A stretch of 64,000 nt of DNA from Stenotrophomonas humi (GCF_001431415.1 NZ_LDJI01000006.1:124001-188000); one strand, 5' to 3'. Positions 49,875 through 58,984 are shown, numbered from the stretch's first letter. Numbers and translations are program-made. Notes: generated from the letters alone by a model not told the origin.

Positions 49875-50936
49875 ATGAACGAGAAATCTCCAGGCGCCGG
49901 CAAGGGCGTACGCAAGGCCGGCAACCGGGCCGTCACCGTCACCGATATCGCGCAGGCGGTGGGGGTGTCGCGGGCAACCGTGTCGCTGGTGCTGCGTGGC
50001 AGCCCATTGGTCAATGTCGACACGCGGGCCAGGGTCGAGGCCGAGCTGCGGCGGCAACGTTACGTGTACAACCGCACCGCCGCCAATCTGCGTCGACGCA
50101 CATCGTCATCGATCGCCTTGGTCATCAATGACCTTTCCAACCCGTTCTTCGCCGAATTCGCATCGGGTGTGGATGAGGCGCTGGGCGGCAAAGGCTATGT
50201 GACCCTGCTCGGCAGCACCGGTGAATCACCGGAGCGGCAGCAGGCGGTGCTGTCGACGCTGATGGAGCACACGCCCACCGGTTTCATTCTTTCGCCCGCC
50301 GAAGGCAGTGATACGCAGGCGCTGACGCAGGTACTGGGCGCGCACGCCAACGTGTTGTTGTTCAACCGCGAACTGGTTGGCGCAGAGTGGGACTTCCTCA
50401 CCCTCGACAACCAACATGGCGCGTACATGGCCACGCGCCATCTGATCGAGCGTGGACATCGTGACATCGCCTTCTTCGGCGGTCATGCCGTTTCCAGTTC
50501 GTGCCATCAGCGCCGCACCGGGTATCAGCAGGCCTTGAATGAAGCCGGTTTGCAGGTGCGTCCGGATTGGTTGATCGAATCAGCGCCCAATCGTCTGGAA
50601 GCCGCTGCGCGCACCGGTGAGTTGTTCAACGGTGAGCAGCGCCCGAGTGCGGCGGTCTGCTACAACGACACCGTGGCGCTTGGCCTGATGCTGGGCCTGA
50701 CCTCGCGCGGCATCCGCCCGGGCGGTGATTTCGCCGTCACCGGCTTCGATGACATTTCCGAAGCCGCGGTCGCGGTGCCGCCGCTGACCACATTGACCGC
50801 CGATCCACGTGAGCGTGGCCGTCAGGCAGCAGCCTTGTTGCTGCAGCGCCTGGACAACCCCGATGCACCGCCGATGCGCACCGTCGCGCCGGTACAGCTG
50901 CGTATCCGCGAAAGCAGTGCCGCGCGGCCGATCTGA
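49875..50936 (+). CDS. LacI-family transcriptional regulator of the mannoside locus
   Basis: 353 residues. An N-terminal helix-turn-helix (VTVTDIAQAVGVSRATVSLVLRGSPLVNVDTRARVEAELRR) begins near residue 20, then the hinge helix (YNRTAANLRRRTSSSIALVIND). The periplasmic-binding-protein-like sensor follows, with NPFFAEFASGVDEAL, RHLIERGHRDIAFFGG and VTGFDDISEAAVAVPPLTTL. The ATG at 49875 is preceded by GCGGAAG; the frame is open back to the GH92 stop. It is likely to repress the locus by binding the ATCGAT palindromes and to be released by mannose or a derivative; both are inferences. Confidence 0.92.
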   Translation: MNEKSPGAGKGVRKAGNRAVTVTDIAQAVGVSRATVSLVLRGSPLVNVDTRARVEAELRRQRYVYNRTAANLRRRTSSSIALVINDLSNPFFAEFASGVDEALGGKGYVTLLGSTGESPERQQAVLSTLMEHTPTGFILSPAEGSDTQALTQVLGAHANVLLFNRELVGAEWDFLTLDNQHGAYMATRHLIERGHRDIAFFGGHAVSSSCHQRRTGYQQALNEAGLQVRPDWLIESAPNRLEAAARTGELFNGEQRPSAAVCYNDTVALGLMLGLTSRGIRPGGDFAVTGFDDISEAAVAVPPLTTLTADPRERGRQAAALLLQRLDNPDAPPMRTVAPVQLRIRESSAARPI

Positions 50937-50982
50937 TCTTTCCTCCACCCTTCCGATATCACCGCACCGAGGCGTACCGCGC

Positions 50983-52290
50983 ATGGCGATACCAACAACA
51001 CCGCTGAAAACGACAGGTTCGTCCGCCTCGGTGGTCAATCCACGGATGGCCATGGCGGTCGCCACCACCATCTTCTTCATGTGGGGCTTTCTGACCAGCC
51101 TCAATGACGTGTTGATTCCACACCTGAAAGCGGTGTTCGAGCTGAACTATGCCCGCGCGATGCTGGTGCAGTTCACCTTCTTCGGCGCGTACTTCCTGAT
51201 GTCGTTGCCGGCCGGTCGGCTGGTGGCACGGCTGGGTTACAAGAACGGCATCGTCGCGGGTCTGGTGATCGCCGGCATCGGTGCACTGGGCTTCTGGCCG
51301 GCGGCGGCGCTGCGGGTCTATGAAGGCTTCCTGGCCTCGCTGTTCGTGCTGGCGACCGGCATCACCGTGTTGCAGGTAGCTGCCAATCCATATGTGGCAC
51401 TGCTTGGCCCTGAGCAGACCGCTTCCAGCCGGCTCACGCTGGCCCAGGCGCTCAACTCGCTGGGCACCACGCTGGCACCTTTGTTCGGTGGCCTGTTGAT
51501 CCTCGGTACCACGGTCAAGAGTGGTGATCAGATCGATGCCTTACCCGCTGCAGAGCAGCTGGCGTATCGTGCCGCCGAAGCGCAGTCGGTGCAGGGGCCG
51601 TATGTCGGTCTGGCTATCGCGTTGGTGTTGCTGGCCGTGTTCGTCTACCTGTTCCGCCTGCCGCCGCTGTCCGAGGCCACCGAGCAGGCTGACAAGAGTC
51701 ACCACACGCTGATGGACGCCCTGCGTCAGCCACACGTGCTGTTCGGTGTGCTGGCGATCTTCTTCTATGTGGGCGCGGAAGTGTCCATCGGCAGCTTCCT
51801 GGTCAATTATCTGTCGATGCCGGAGATCGGCGGGCTGACCGAGCAGCAGGCCACCAACTATGTGTCGCTGTATTGGGGCGGCGCGATGATCGGTCGCTTC
51901 GCCGGCTCTGCCCTGCTGGTGCGGCTGTCGCCGCGCAAGCTGCTGGCCGGATTCGCCGTGGCCAACGTGGTGCTGCTGGCGCTGACCCTGATGTCGTCCG
52001 GGCAGACCGCGCTGTACTGCATCGTGGCGACCGGCCTGTTCAACTCGATCATGTTCCCGACCATCTTCGCGCTCGGCATCGAGCGCCTGGGGCCGCTGAC
52101 CAACAAGGCTTCCAGTCTGTTGATCATGGCCATCGTCGGCGGTGCGTTGATCCCGCTGCTGCAGGGTGTGCTGGCCGACCGCATCGGCCTGCATCACTCC
52201 TTCATCGTGCCGCTGCTCTGCTACGGCTACGTCATTTTCTACGGACTGGTGGGCTCGCGCCCCCGTACCGGCAACGGCCAGGGGGGCTGA
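50983..52290 (+). CDS. MFS sugar transporter, FucP/NagP-type (sugar:H+ symporter)
   Basis: 435 residues with about 12 transmembrane segments. It belongs to the fucose/glucose/galactose permease group: TTIFFMWGFLTSLNDVLIPHLKAVFELNY near the N-terminus, SLPAGRLVARLGYKNGIVAGL, LQVAANPYVALLGPEQTASSRLTLAQALNSLGTTLAP and the middle FYVGAEVSIGSFLVNYL. It should import mannose released in the periplasm. It starts 46 bp after the regulator and ends 6 bp before the fructokinase gene, so all are in one transcription unit. Confidence 0.93.
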   Translation: MAIPTTPLKTTGSSASVVNPRMAMAVATTIFFMWGFLTSLNDVLIPHLKAVFELNYARAMLVQFTFFGAYFLMSLPAGRLVARLGYKNGIVAGLVIAGIGALGFWPAAALRVYEGFLASLFVLATGITVLQVAANPYVALLGPEQTASSRLTLAQALNSLGTTLAPLFGGLLILGTTVKSGDQIDALPAAEQLAYRAAEAQSVQGPYVGLAIALVLLAVFVYLFRLPPLSEATEQADKSHHTLMDALRQPHVLFGVLAIFFYVGAEVSIGSFLVNYLSMPEIGGLTEQQATNYVSLYWGGAMIGRFAGSALLVRLSPRKLLAGFAVANVVLLALTLMSSGQTALYCIVATGLFNSIMFPTIFALGIERLGPLTNKASSLLIMAIVGGALIPLLQGVLADRIGLHHSFIVPLLCYGYVIFYGLVGSRPRTGNGQGG

Positions 52291-52296
52291 GGCCAG

Positions 52297-53292
52297 ATGG
52301 GCAAGATTGTTTGTTTCGGCGAAATTTTGATCGATCTATTAGCGCAGCCACCGGCCTCGGCGGACACCCCGCGCGCGTTCCTGCAGTACGCCGGTGGTGC
52401 TCCGGCCAACGTTGCCGTGGCCGCTGCACGACTGGGTGCCAGCAGTCATTTCGCCGGCATGCTGGGCCGTGACATGTTTGGTGATTTTCTTGCCGAGAGC
52501 CTGGCCGAGGCCGGTGTCGGTACCGATTGCATCGTGCGTACCGATGCGGCCAAGACCGCACTGGCATTCGTCGCACTGGATGCCGATGGCGAGCGCAGTT
52601 TCAGCTTCTACCGGCCGCCAGCGGCGGACCTGTTGTTCCGCAGTGAGGATTACCATCCCGCCTGCTTCGACGGCACGGGCTGCTTCCACGTGTGCTCCAA
52701 CAGCCTGACCGAACCGGCCATCGCGCAGACCACGTTCACCGGCATGGAGCGCGCGCGCGATGCCGGTGCGGTGGTCAGCCTGGATCTCAACCTGCGCCCG
52801 GCACTGTGGCCAGCCGATGTCGATCCGACACCGTGGCTGTGGCAGGCGCTGGAGCGGGCCGACCTGGTCAAGCTGTCACGTGAGGAGCTGGACTATCTGG
52901 CAAAGCCGTACGGCAGTGACGGTGACACACACGTGCTGCAGCGTCTGTTGGCGGCACAGGCGCGCTGGGTGATCGTTACCGATGGTGCTGGCCAGCTGTA
53001 CTGGTATACCCGCGACAGTCGCGGTGAGCTTTCCAGTTTCCGCGTTGACGCCGTGGACACCACCGCCGCGGGGGATGCCTTCGTCGGCGGCGTGTTGTTC
53101 GGTCTGGCCGAGCGCGCGGCCACCGGCACGGGCTTCGCTGCGTTCTGCCGTGATACGCAGGCCATCACCGACACGCTGCGCTTCGCCGCAGCCGTGGGCG
53201 CCCTGGCGGTCACCCGCAAGGGTGCCTTCGCCGCCATGCCCACCCTGGACGAAGTGCAACAGTTGCTGCAGCAACAGGACGCCATCGCATGA
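52297..53292 (+). CDS. PfkB-family fructokinase
   Basis: 331 residues. N-terminal CFGEILIDLLAQ, substrate region FLQYAGGAPANVAVAAARLGA, and the C-terminal PfkB signature DTTAAGDAFVGGVL with the catalytic Asp. It phosphorylates fructose to fructose-6-phosphate, which fits the mannose isomerase encoded next (4-bp overlap). Codons for IDLL are ATC GAT CTA TTA, rare for this GC-rich genome, and coincide with an ATCGAT operator-like palindrome. Other PfkB sugars are possible, but context favours fructose. Confidence 0.93.
   Translation: MGKIVCFGEILIDLLAQPPASADTPRAFLQYAGGAPANVAVAAARLGASSHFAGMLGRDMFGDFLAESLAEAGVGTDCIVRTDAAKTALAFVALDADGERSFSFYRPPAADLLFRSEDYHPACFDGTGCFHVCSNSLTEPAIAQTTFTGMERARDAGAVVSLDLNLRPALWPADVDPTPWLWQALERADLVKLSREELDYLAKPYGSDGDTHVLQRLLAAQARWVIVTDGAGQLYWYTRDSRGELSSFRVDAVDTTAAGDAFVGGVLFGLAERAATGTGFAAFCRDTQAITDTLRFAAAVGALAVTRKGAFAAMPTLDEVQQLLQQQDAIA
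52326..52339. promoter_or_regulatory. Candidate LacI-family operator 4, inside the fructokinase gene
   Basis: TTTGATCGATCTAT-type palindrome starting 29 bp after the fructokinase ATG. Two rare Leu codons (CTA TTA) preserve the right half-site. Confidence 0.6.
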
Positions 53293-54527
53293 ACACCACC
53301 ACTCCCGATTTCCGTTCCCCGGCTTTCCTTCGCGCGCATATCGCCGACACGATGGCCTTCTACCATCCGCACTGCATCGATCCGCAGGGCGGCTTCTTCC
53401 ATTACTACCGCGACGATGGCAGCGTCTACGACGCCAGTCATCGTCACCTGGTCAGCAGTACCCGTTTCGTCTTCAACTATGCGATGGCGTACCGCGAGTA
53501 CGGCAATGCGGAGTATTTGGACGCGGTGAAGCACGGTGTGGACTACCTGCGCAACGTGCATCGCAATCCGGCCACAGGTGGTTACGCGTGGACGCTGCGC
53601 GATGGGCAGGTCGAGGACGACATGAACCACTGCTACGGCGTGGCGTTCGTGTTGCTGGCCTACAGCTGTGCGTTGAAGGCCGGCATCGAGCAGGGCCGCG
53701 AATGGATGGACGAAACCTGGCAGTTGCTGGAACGCCATTTCTGGGAACCGCAGCACGGCCTGTACCGCGATGAAGCCGATGCGCAGTGGAACTTCACCGG
53801 GTATCGCGGCCAGAACGCCAACATGCACATGTGTGAAGCAATGTTGGCCGCCTTCGAAGCCAGCGGTGAGCAGCGCTACCTCGAACGCGCACTGCAGCTG
53901 GCCGACAACATGACCCGTCGCCAAGCCGCCAAGGCCGGCGGTCTGGTGTGGGAGCATTACGACACCGCGTGGAATATCGATTGGGACTACAACCTCGACA
54001 ATCCCAAGCACCTGTTCCGCCCATGGGGTTTCCAGCCCGGCCATCAGACCGAATGGGCCAAGCTGCTGATGATCCTCGACCGTCACGTGCAGGCGGATTG
54101 GCTGGTGCCGACTGCGCGCCACCTGTTCGATACGGCGATGGCCTGTTCGTGGGATGACGCGCGCGGCGGCCTCTACTACGGATTCGCACCGGAAGCACGC
54201 CGCCAGCCCGGCATGGACGGAGCGCCGATCGGTGGCGACAGCTTTGTCTGTGACGACGACAAATACTTCTGGGTGCAGGCCGAATCGCTGGCCGCTGCCG
54301 CGTTGCTGGCCAAACGTACCGATGACGCTGCGTACTGGCAGTGGTACGAGCGGCTGTGGGCGTACGCGTGGGAGCACTTCGTCGATCATCAGTACGGCGC
54401 CTGGTTCCGCATTCTGGATGCGGACAGCCGCAAGTACAGCGACGAGAAGAGCCCCGCCGGCAAAACCGATTACCACACCATGGGCGCCTGTCACGAAGTG
54501 TTGAACGTGGTGCGGGAGCCGCGTTGA
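53289..54527 (+). CDS. AGE-family mannose isomerase
   Basis: 412 residues, an (alpha/alpha)6-barrel enzyme of the N-acylglucosamine 2-epimerase family. HRHLVSSTRFVFNYAMAYREYG, DDMNHCYGVAFVLLAYS, YRGQNANMHMCEAMLAAFEA, FRPWGFQPGHQTEWAKLLMIL and DDDKYFWVQAESLAAAALL carry the active-site Arg and His residues seen in mannose/aldose-ketose isomerases (YihS/ManI type). It should convert mannose to fructose. It overlaps the fructokinase gene by 4 bp, which supports that route. Cytoplasmic: no signal peptide. Confidence 0.92.
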   Translation: MNTTTPDFRSPAFLRAHIADTMAFYHPHCIDPQGGFFHYYRDDGSVYDASHRHLVSSTRFVFNYAMAYREYGNAEYLDAVKHGVDYLRNVHRNPATGGYAWTLRDGQVEDDMNHCYGVAFVLLAYSCALKAGIEQGREWMDETWQLLERHFWEPQHGLYRDEADAQWNFTGYRGQNANMHMCEAMLAAFEASGEQRYLERALQLADNMTRRQAAKAGGLVWEHYDTAWNIDWDYNLDNPKHLFRPWGFQPGHQTEWAKLLMILDRHVQADWLVPTARHLFDTAMACSWDDARGGLYYGFAPEARRQPGMDGAPIGGDSFVCDDDKYFWVQAESLAAAALLAKRTDDAAYWQWYERLWAYAWEHFVDHQYGAWFRILDADSRKYSDEKSPAGKTDYHTMGACHEVLNVVREPR

Positions 54528-54636
54528 TCGTGCACGCGGTGTTTCCGTCGTCATCCCCGCCATCCCGGCAATGACGACTTCATGAACTTCAGAACCCGGT
54601 AAGGCATAGCGCAGACAGCGGCACGGAGGAGGGGAC

Positions 54637-57348
54637 ATGCAAGGTGCAAGCGTGAAATTTGGATCGATCCATAAGCGCCTCGTTCCGCGCTGGCGCAGCG
54701 TGCTGCTATGCCTGTTGTGCGGCATGAGTGGCATCGCCACAGCCGCACCGCTGCAAGCGCAATGGAGTTTCCGTCTGCTACCGGGAGATGCGCAGCTGCA
54801 GGCGCATGCAGGCATGGATGCCTGGCGTCCGGCGCAGGTGCCGGGCAGTGTGCACACCGATCTGATGGCTGCAGGCGTGATCGGCGATCCCTATGTAGGC
54901 GCGGCCGAGGCCGGGCTGCAGTGGATCGGCCTGGGTGATTGGGAATACCGTGCGCACTTTGACGTGGATGCGGCGACATTGGCAAAGCGTCACGCCGAGC
55001 TGCGCTTTGAGGGGCTTGATACGTTCGCCGAGGTCAGCCTCAACGGTGCGCCGTTGTTGAAGGCCGACAATGCACACCGCACCTGGCGCGTACGTGTCGA
55101 CGGTCGCCTGCGTGCCACCGGCAACGAGTTGCGCATCGTATTCCGCTCACCGATCCGTACCCTGCTTCCTCAGGTGCAGGCGATGCCGCACAAGATCGCC
55201 GGCAACTATCCCTCGCCATATGGCGACGAGCCGAAGGATGCGATGGTCGGCAACTTCGTGCGCAAGCCGGCCTATCACTTCGGCTGGGACTGGGGGCCGC
55301 GCTATGTGACCGCGGGGGTGTGGCGCGGCGTGCAGCTGGAGAGCTGGAACGACCATCGCATCACCGACCTGGTGGTGCGCACCGACGCATTGGATGCGCA
55401 GCGCGCCGACCTGAGCGTACTGCTGCAACTGGAGCAGGGCGAGGTGGCTGGCAAGGCCAGGGTGGTGGTCGATGTGCTCGATCCGGACGGCAAGCGTGTG
55501 ACGCGCCTCGAACGTGATGCCACATTGCAGCCCGGCAGCAACACGCTGCAGCTGCCGGTGAGCATCGCGCAACCGCGGCGCTGGTGGCCGGTGGGTTACG
55601 GCGCGCAGGATCGCTATACCGTGCAGGCCCGCGTGGACGGTGGCAGCAATGCCGAACACCGGGCCAGCCTGCGCACCGGCCTGCGTACCGTGGAGCTGCA
55701 ACGCGAAGAGGACAAGGACGGCGGGCAGGGCTTTGCTTTCGTCATCAATGGCGTGCCGGTATTTGCCAAGGGCGCGAACGTGATTCCGTTCGATGCGTTT
55801 CCGGCCCGGGTCACCCCTGAGCGTCTGCGCCGCGATCTGCAGGCCGCGCGCGATGCCAACATGAACATGCTGCGCAACTGGGGCGGTGGCTACTACGAAG
55901 ACGATGCGTTCTTCGACATCGCCGACGAACTGGGCCTGCTGGTCTGGCAGGACTTCATGTTCGGTGGCGGCATGCAGCCCGGCTACGATCCTGCGTTCCG
56001 CAGCAATGTCGTGGCCGAGGCACGCGACAACATCCGCCGCCTGCGCCATCACCCGAGCATCGTGCTGTGGTGTGGCAACAACGAAGAAGAAACGGCATGG
56101 AAAGACTGGGGGCATGGCAAGGACCTGAGCGCCGCCGACCCGGTGTTCGCGGCCAAAGTCTGGCAGGGCTATGTCGATCTGTTCGGCAAGGATCTGCGCG
56201 CGGTGGTGGCCGAGGAAAGCCTGGGCGTGCCGTACTGGTCCAGCTCGCCCAGCAATGATCTGGATGCCAAGGCCAATGATTCAACGCGTGGCGACAAGCA
56301 CTACTGGCAGGTGTGGGGAAACCCCGCGCTGCCGGTGACAGCCTACCTGAGCGAAACGCCGCGCTTCATGTCCGAGTACGGCCTGCAGGCGTGGCCGCAG
56401 CTGTCCACCGTCGACGCGTTCGCGACGAAGCAGGAGCAGCAGATCGACGGGCCGGTGATCCAGGCGCACCAGAAATTCATGGCCGGCAAGGGCAACGAAC
56501 GGCTGTTGCACTACATCGGAATGGAATATGGCGCGCCGCGCACGTTCGCCGACTTCGTCTACCTGAGCCAGGTGATGCAGGCCGAAGGTATCGAGCTGGC
56601 GGCGTTGCATCATCGTGCATCGCGTCCTTACACGATGGGCTCGCTGTACTGGCAGCTCAATGATGTGTGGCCGGGTGCGTCGTGGTCGAGCGTGGATTAC
56701 TTCGGCAACTGGAAGGCGCTGAACTTCCATGCGCGCCGCTTCTTTGCCGACGTGGCGGTTGCCGCGCTGCGCGCTGCCGGCGAAACCCGGGTCAGCCTGC
56801 TCAATGATGGCCGTTCACCGCTTGCCGCGCAGCTGCGTTACCGGGTGATGGATTTTGATGGCCGCGTGCTGCAGCAACAACAGCAGGCGGTGACATTGGC
56901 GCCGCTGGCGGCTACCGAAATCATGCGCCTGAGTGATGCTGCATTGCTGAAGGGCGCCGATCCGCGTCGCACGCTGGCGGTGTTCGAGTTGCTCGGTGAC
57001 GACAAGCTGCTGGCGCAGCGCATCGTCTACTTCGCCGCTGCAAAGGAACAGCTGCTTGCCGCCGACCAGGTGCAGGCCGAGCTGCGGGCGGAAGGCGATC
57101 ACTACCGCCTGCGCTTGAACAGCCGCAGCCTTGCGCGTGCGCTGTGGATCGATTTTGACAATGCCAAGGCCGATGTCGAGGACAACGCCTTCGACCTGCT
57201 GCCCGGGCAACCCCATGACGTGGTCGTGCGCAGCCGCGCCGACCTGTCCACCCTGCGTGCCGCACTGCGTCTACAGACGCTGGGCGATGCGCTGCACTCC
57301 CACCCAGCTCCATCGCAAGACAACGCTTCCGTCCAGAGGATTCCATGA
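54637..57348 (+). CDS. GH2 family beta-mannosidase (exported)
   Basis: 903 residues. The signal peptide (SVLLCLLCGMSGIATA-APL) is preceded by a basic stretch. Sugar-binding domain, Ig-like domain and TIM barrel follow in order. The acid/base Glu lies in WCGNNEEETAW (E483) and the nucleophile in MSEYGLQAW (E580). FVRKPAYHFGWDWGPRYVTAGVWRGV is typical of beta-mannosidases. It would remove the beta-linked mannose of the N-glycan core or of mannan. The ATG at 54637 has a very strong GGAGGAGGGG 5 nt upstream, so the ATCGAT palindrome at 54659 is truly inside the gene. The stop overlaps the GH47 start by 4 bp. Confidence 0.94.
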   Translation: MQGASVKFGSIHKRLVPRWRSVLLCLLCGMSGIATAAPLQAQWSFRLLPGDAQLQAHAGMDAWRPAQVPGSVHTDLMAAGVIGDPYVGAAEAGLQWIGLGDWEYRAHFDVDAATLAKRHAELRFEGLDTFAEVSLNGAPLLKADNAHRTWRVRVDGRLRATGNELRIVFRSPIRTLLPQVQAMPHKIAGNYPSPYGDEPKDAMVGNFVRKPAYHFGWDWGPRYVTAGVWRGVQLESWNDHRITDLVVRTDALDAQRADLSVLLQLEQGEVAGKARVVVDVLDPDGKRVTRLERDATLQPGSNTLQLPVSIAQPRRWWPVGYGAQDRYTVQARVDGGSNAEHRASLRTGLRTVELQREEDKDGGQGFAFVINGVPVFAKGANVIPFDAFPARVTPERLRRDLQAARDANMNMLRNWGGGYYEDDAFFDIADELGLLVWQDFMFGGGMQPGYDPAFRSNVVAEARDNIRRLRHHPSIVLWCGNNEEETAWKDWGHGKDLSAADPVFAAKVWQGYVDLFGKDLRAVVAEESLGVPYWSSSPSNDLDAKANDSTRGDKHYWQVWGNPALPVTAYLSETPRFMSEYGLQAWPQLSTVDAFATKQEQQIDGPVIQAHQKFMAGKGNERLLHYIGMEYGAPRTFADFVYLSQVMQAEGIELAALHHRASRPYTMGSLYWQLNDVWPGASWSSVDYFGNWKALNFHARRFFADVAVAALRAAGETRVSLLNDGRSPLAAQLRYRVMDFDGRVLQQQQQAVTLAPLAATEIMRLSDAALLKGADPRRTLAVFELLGDDKLLAQRIVYFAAAKEQLLAADQVQAELRAEGDHYRLRLNSRSLARALWIDFDNAKADVEDNAFDLLPGQPHDVVVRSRADLSTLRAALRLQTLGDALHSHPAPSQDNASVQRIP
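54659..54672. promoter_or_regulatory. Candidate LacI-family operator 5, inside the beta-mannosidase gene
   Basis: TTGGATCGATCCAT, the best palindrome of the set, starting 22 bp after the start codon within the signal-peptide coding region. Confidence 0.65.
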
Positions 57349-58787
57349 TGACCCGTGCCCTGCGTAGTGCCCCCTTGGTAGTCGCCGTGATGTTGGCGCT
57401 CACTGCCTGCAACAACGCGTCCGCGCCTGCCGCTTCCACCGCCCCGGCAGCACCTGCAACGACGGCTGCAAAAGCCCCGCTGGCCGACGTGCCGGTGGTG
57501 GACGACGCCGAAGCCGCACGCATGGCAGAGCAGGTGCGCGAAGCCACCCGCCACGCCTGGCAGGGCTACATGCAGTACGCCAAGGGCCACGATGACCTGA
57601 AGCCGCTTACTGCCAAGCCGCGCGACTGGTATCCGGTGCCGTTGCTGATGTCGCCGGTGGATGCACTGGACACGCTGCTGCTGCTCGGCATGGACAAGGA
57701 AGCCAACGAAGCACGCGAGCTGATCGTCAGCCAGCTCTCGTTCGACCAGGACATCGACGTGCAGAACTTCGAGGTCACCATCCGTCTGCTCGGCGGCCTG
57801 CTGTCGGCTTACCAGATGACCAACGACGAGCGTCTGCTCAAGCTGGCCGACGATCTCGGTACACGCCTGTCGCCGGTATTCGACAGCCCCACCGGCCTGC
57901 CGTACACCCACGTCAACCTGCGCACCGGCAAGACCAGCGGCAAGATCAGCAACCCGGCCGAGACCGGCACGCTGCTGCTGGAGTTCGGCACCCTGGCCAA
58001 GCTCACCGGCAAGCAGGCGTATTACGACAAGGCCAAGCGTGCGTTGGTGGAAACCCACAACCGTCGTTCGAAGATCGGCCTGGTGGGCTTGAACATCAAC
58101 GTCGAAACCGGCGAGTGGACCAACAAGGACGCATCGATCGCTGGCGGCATCGACTCGTACTACGAGTACCTGCTCAAGTGCTGGAAGCTGTTCGGCGATG
58201 AGGACTGCAAGCGCATGTGGGACGAGAGCATCGGCCCGGTCAACCAGTACCTGGCCGATGAAGTGCGTGAGGGTGAGCTGTGGTACGGCCATGCCGACAT
58301 GGATACCGGCAAGCGCACTTCGGCGACGTATGGTGCGCTGGATGCGTTCATGCCGGGCCTGCTGGCACTGGGCGGTGACCTGGATCGCGCCAAGCGCCTG
58401 CAGGAGTCGAACCTGAAGATGTGGCGCTTGCACGGCATCGAACCGGAGTCGCTGGACTATGCCGCGATGGAAGTGCGCTCGCCGAGCTATGCGCTGCGTC
58501 CGGAGATCGTCGAATCGGCGTACTACCTGCACCACTACACCGGCGACGCGCGCTACCGCGGCATGGGCAAGGAGTTCTTCGACGACTTCGTGCGTTACAC
58601 CCGCACCGAGCACGGCTTTGCCGCACTGAAGGATGTGCGCAGCAAGGAGAAGGACGACTCGATGGAGAGCTTCCTGTTCGCCGAGACGTTCAAGTATTAC
58701 TACCTGCTGTTCGCCCCGGCCAAGACCCTCGACTTCGACGGCGTGGTATTCAACACCGAAGCGCATCCGCTGCGGAAGACCTGGTAA
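57345..58787 (+). CDS. GH47 family alpha-1,2-mannosidase lipoprotein
   Basis: 480 residues. Lipobox VMLALTAC (Cys at about 21), Ala/Pro/Thr-rich tether to residue ~45, then the (alpha/alpha)7 barrel. GH47 landmarks: SPVDALDTLLLLGM, FEVTIRLLGGLLSAY, AETGTLLLEFGTLAKLTG, SYYEYLLKCWKLFG, YALRPEIVESAYYL, DSMESFLFAETFKYYYLLF and the calcium-binding VFNTEAHPL. GH47 is best known from the eukaryotic ER/Golgi and is uncommon in bacteria. Here it should trim alpha-1,2-mannose in the periplasm. It is the last gene of the locus and overlaps GH2 by 4 bp. Confidence 0.95.
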   Translation: MMTRALRSAPLVVAVMLALTACNNASAPAASTAPAAPATTAAKAPLADVPVVDDAEAARMAEQVREATRHAWQGYMQYAKGHDDLKPLTAKPRDWYPVPLLMSPVDALDTLLLLGMDKEANEARELIVSQLSFDQDIDVQNFEVTIRLLGGLLSAYQMTNDERLLKLADDLGTRLSPVFDSPTGLPYTHVNLRTGKTSGKISNPAETGTLLLEFGTLAKLTGKQAYYDKAKRALVETHNRRSKIGLVGLNINVETGEWTNKDASIAGGIDSYYEYLLKCWKLFGDEDCKRMWDESIGPVNQYLADEVREGELWYGHADMDTGKRTSATYGALDAFMPGLLALGGDLDRAKRLQESNLKMWRLHGIEPESLDYAAMEVRSPSYALRPEIVESAYYLHHYTGDARYRGMGKEFFDDFVRYTRTEHGFAALKDVRSKEKDDSMESFLFAETFKYYYLLFAPAKTLDFDGVVFNTEAHPLRKTW

Positions 58788-58810
58788 AGCGAAGGCGACC
58801 CTCGCCCCAT

Positions 58811-58904
58811 CCTCTCTCCCGCAGGCGGGTGAGGGCCCAGGTCTGCATCGGCTGTTGCTCAAAGCCCCTCTCCCGCTTGCGGGGGAGGGGTTGGGGTGAG
58901 GGCA
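58811..58904. repeat. Two tandem copies of the dispersed GC-rich palindrome
   Basis: A short copy (CTCTCCCGC-AG-GCGGGTGAGGGCC) at 58811-58838 and a full copy (CCCCTCTCCCGC-TT-GCGGGGGAGGGG plus the GTTGGGGTGAGGGCA tail) at 58861-58904, directly after the GH47 stop. Confidence 0.75.
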
Positions 58905-58984
58905 CTCTCATTCATCCGGGCAGGCTCGGGCTTGCCGTAGGGGCGCGCTAAACTCCACCGCAACGGGGAGCGAGGCGAGCGCTG

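Noticed and set aside
47248..54857. Long antisense frames (863 and 654 residues) across GH92 and the fructokinase/mannose isomerase genes
   Set aside because: His/Arg/Ala/Gln-rich shadow composition with no family signature; the plus-strand genes carry clear catalytic motifs.
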